Of a DNA stretch of 24,617 bases, positions 23,547 to 24,617 are shown one piece after another (position 1 is the first letter of the stretch; each line of letters opens with the position of its first letter). Under the pieces are notes generated by a model. It did not search any database. It was not told the DNA's origin and saw only the letters and a program-made list of their open reading frames with translations. Both the position numbers and the translations under genes were made by a program. The stretch comes from Clostridiales bacterium (lineage in GTDB: Bacteria > Bacillota > Clostridia > Lachnospirales > Anaerotignaceae), in NCBI GenBank assembly GCA_019423725.1, contig JAHZAW010000043.1, positions 13,277-37,893 on the forward strand, written 5' to 3'.

Positions 23547-23584
23547 AAAAGGTCGATTATGCTTCAGCGGCAGTCGGCCTTTTA
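23547..23584 (+). terminator. Terminator of the hydrogenase operon
   Basis: AAAAGGTCGA pairs with TCGGCCTTTT (23547-23556 with 23574-23583, one G-U pair), ending in TTTT. Confidence 0.8.
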
Positions 23585-23616
23585 GTATAATAATATAATT
23601 TTAAGATATAATTAGG

Positions 23617-23645
23617 TTTACTAAATGAGGAAAATGCAGTATAAT
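23617..23645 (+). promoter_or_regulatory. Promoter of the HlyD-like gene
   Basis: TTTACT (23617-23622), a 17-bp spacer, then TATAAT (23640-23645), 44 nt before the start codon. Confidence 0.65.
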
Positions 23646-23688
23646 TAAAATTTGTAAATCCAATGTTAATTGTATGGGAGAGTTGCCT

Positions 23689-24617
23689 ATGGCAGAGCGT
23701 AAAAAGAAGAAGATGGTAAAGCGCAGGGGCAGCGATGATGTTAAGTCGGCGGTCGTTTACAGCGGCAGCAGAAATGGCGGCGGCAAAAAAAGCGGCAGAA
23801 GAAGGGGCTCTCCGATAAATGTTATGACCATCGTACTTTTTGCCATAATACTTATATATATGGTGAAATATACAGTGGATTTCGTTTCGGGAAGCTCTAC
23901 CATTAATATTGATACAGTTGATTATGGTACTATAGATATACCCAATTCCTTTAACGGGATAGTGGTAAGGGACGAATATGTTGTGACGGCGTCAAAAACT
24001 GGACAGCCTTCATTTAATTATGCAGAGGGTGACAAAATAAAAAAGAATGCCACCGTATGCACGATTAGTGAGAGTGAGTCATCAAAGTCTGCTGAGGACA
24101 AGCTTCAGACCATTGATGAGAACATAATAGAAACACAGAAAAATAAGATAGACATATCTAAATATAAAGATGAAATAAATAGCGTTGAAAACAGTATCGC
24201 GGCGTCAGTGGCATCGGCCCAGACGAGGATAACCCTTGGAAACTATAATGATGTATATACCATGCGCAGTGCTGTTCAGACGCAGATGGATATAAGAACT
24301 GATATATGGATCAGTGAAAACAGTGAAAGTTCGGATTCCATGGCGGCAGAAAGAGAGACCTATGCCAGCCAGCTGGCAAACAGCCTTGAAAGCCTTTCCG
24401 CTCCGGAATCAGGAATACTCGTCCTTTCCAGTGATGGAAATGAGGAAAAATTCACTCCGGATACCCTGGCAAATATAACAGAGAAGGACATCAATGCTTC
24501 ATATGACATTAAGTATATGTCAAAAACAACGACCATTGATGCGGGCAGTCCTGCGTTTAAGATCGTCAGGAGCAACACCTGGTATATTTGTGCGTACATA
24601 GAAAATTCCATAGCTTC
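23689..24617 (+). CDS. HlyD-like membrane-fusion/adaptor protein (3' end outside window)
   Basis: At least 309 residues, open to the right edge. The start is ATG 23689 with GGGAGAG 6 nt upstream. A highly basic, Gly/Ser-rich cytoplasmic N-terminus (about 1-43: KKKK, KKSGRRRG) precedes one transmembrane helix (about 44-67, MTIVLFAIILIYMV). The extracellular part shows a short beta segment (TVDYGTIDIPNSFNGIVVRDEYVV), a GDKIKKNATVCTI strand like a biotinyl-lipoyl half-motif, a helical region (about 130-245), and the return motif LSAPESGILVLSSDG. This is the HlyD/membrane-fusion layout common in clostridial genomes, often near cell-division genes. No efflux ATPase is visible. Function is uncertain. 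Confidence 0.78.
   Translation, partial: MAERKKKKMVKRRGSDDVKSAVVYSGSRNGGGKKSGRRRGSPINVMTIVLFAIILIYMVKYTVDFVSGSSTINIDTVDYGTIDIPNSFNGIVVRDEYVVTASKTGQPSFNYAEGDKIKKNATVCTISESESSKSAEDKLQTIDENIIETQKNKIDISKYKDEINSVENSIAASVASAQTRITLGNYNDVYTMRSAVQTQMDIRTDIWISENSESSDSMAAERETYASQLANSLESLSAPESGILVLSSDGNEEKFTPDTLANITEKDINASYDIKYMSKTTTIDAGSPAFKIVRSNTWYICAYIENSIA

Overview
The window is AT-rich, with AGGAGG-type ribosome binding sites ahead of nearly every gene. It carries a fermentation-type CoA-transferase, a clostridial [FeFe]-hydrogenase cluster and a LysM-anchored surface enzyme. This points to an anaerobic, fermentative Gram-positive bacterium of the class Clostridia, probably Lachnospiraceae-like and possibly a butyrate or acetate-exchanging gut organism. 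The taxonomic call rests on gene content and is an inference.

Layout. 1-373: end of an ECF-transporter S-component-like membrane protein. 374-3712 (minus): a secreted LysM-bearing 5'-nucleotidase, then the rdgB-phosphodiesterase pair. 3749-5743 (plus): a membrane-tethered HtrA/DegP protease behind a long, possibly structured leader. 5840-8412: a compact type II restriction-modification island with two plus-strand DNA methyltransferases and a convergent HNH-like endonuclease; a 12-bp hairpin sits just before the first methyltransferase. 8618-9952: a class I aminotransferase. 9990-10614: a flavoprotein with an iron-sulfur flavoprotein Cys motif. 10622-10792: tRNA-Ser(CGA) with its own promoter and terminator, followed by a doubtful 51-codon ORF. 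11004-12769 (minus): an ABC-F ATPase. 12840-14382: RmuC. 14416-14860 (minus): a Nudix hydrolase. 15029-16594: an acetyl/butyryl-CoA transferase-family gene with a near-consensus Rex operator. 16659-17102: a dCMP-deaminase-like protein. 17122-17993 (minus): a nitrilase-family amidohydrolase. 18014-18769: exonuclease III.

The most interesting region is 18851-23584. It is a four-gene operon behind a strong promoter: a small thioredoxin-like [2Fe-2S] protein, a PAS-containing sensory-type [FeFe]-hydrogenase, a SpoIIE/PP2C phosphatase with an extra C-terminal domain I cannot assign, and a second [FeFe]-hydrogenase with intact H-cluster Cys ligands. The arrangement matches the phosphatase-linked sensory hydrogenases described in hydrogenase classifications. 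It suggests that H2 or redox state is read by an H-cluster and passed to a Ser/Thr phosphatase. The target of the phosphatase is not in the window.

The right edge holds the 5' part of a HlyD-like membrane protein. I saw no transposase, prophage, CRISPR array or rRNA.
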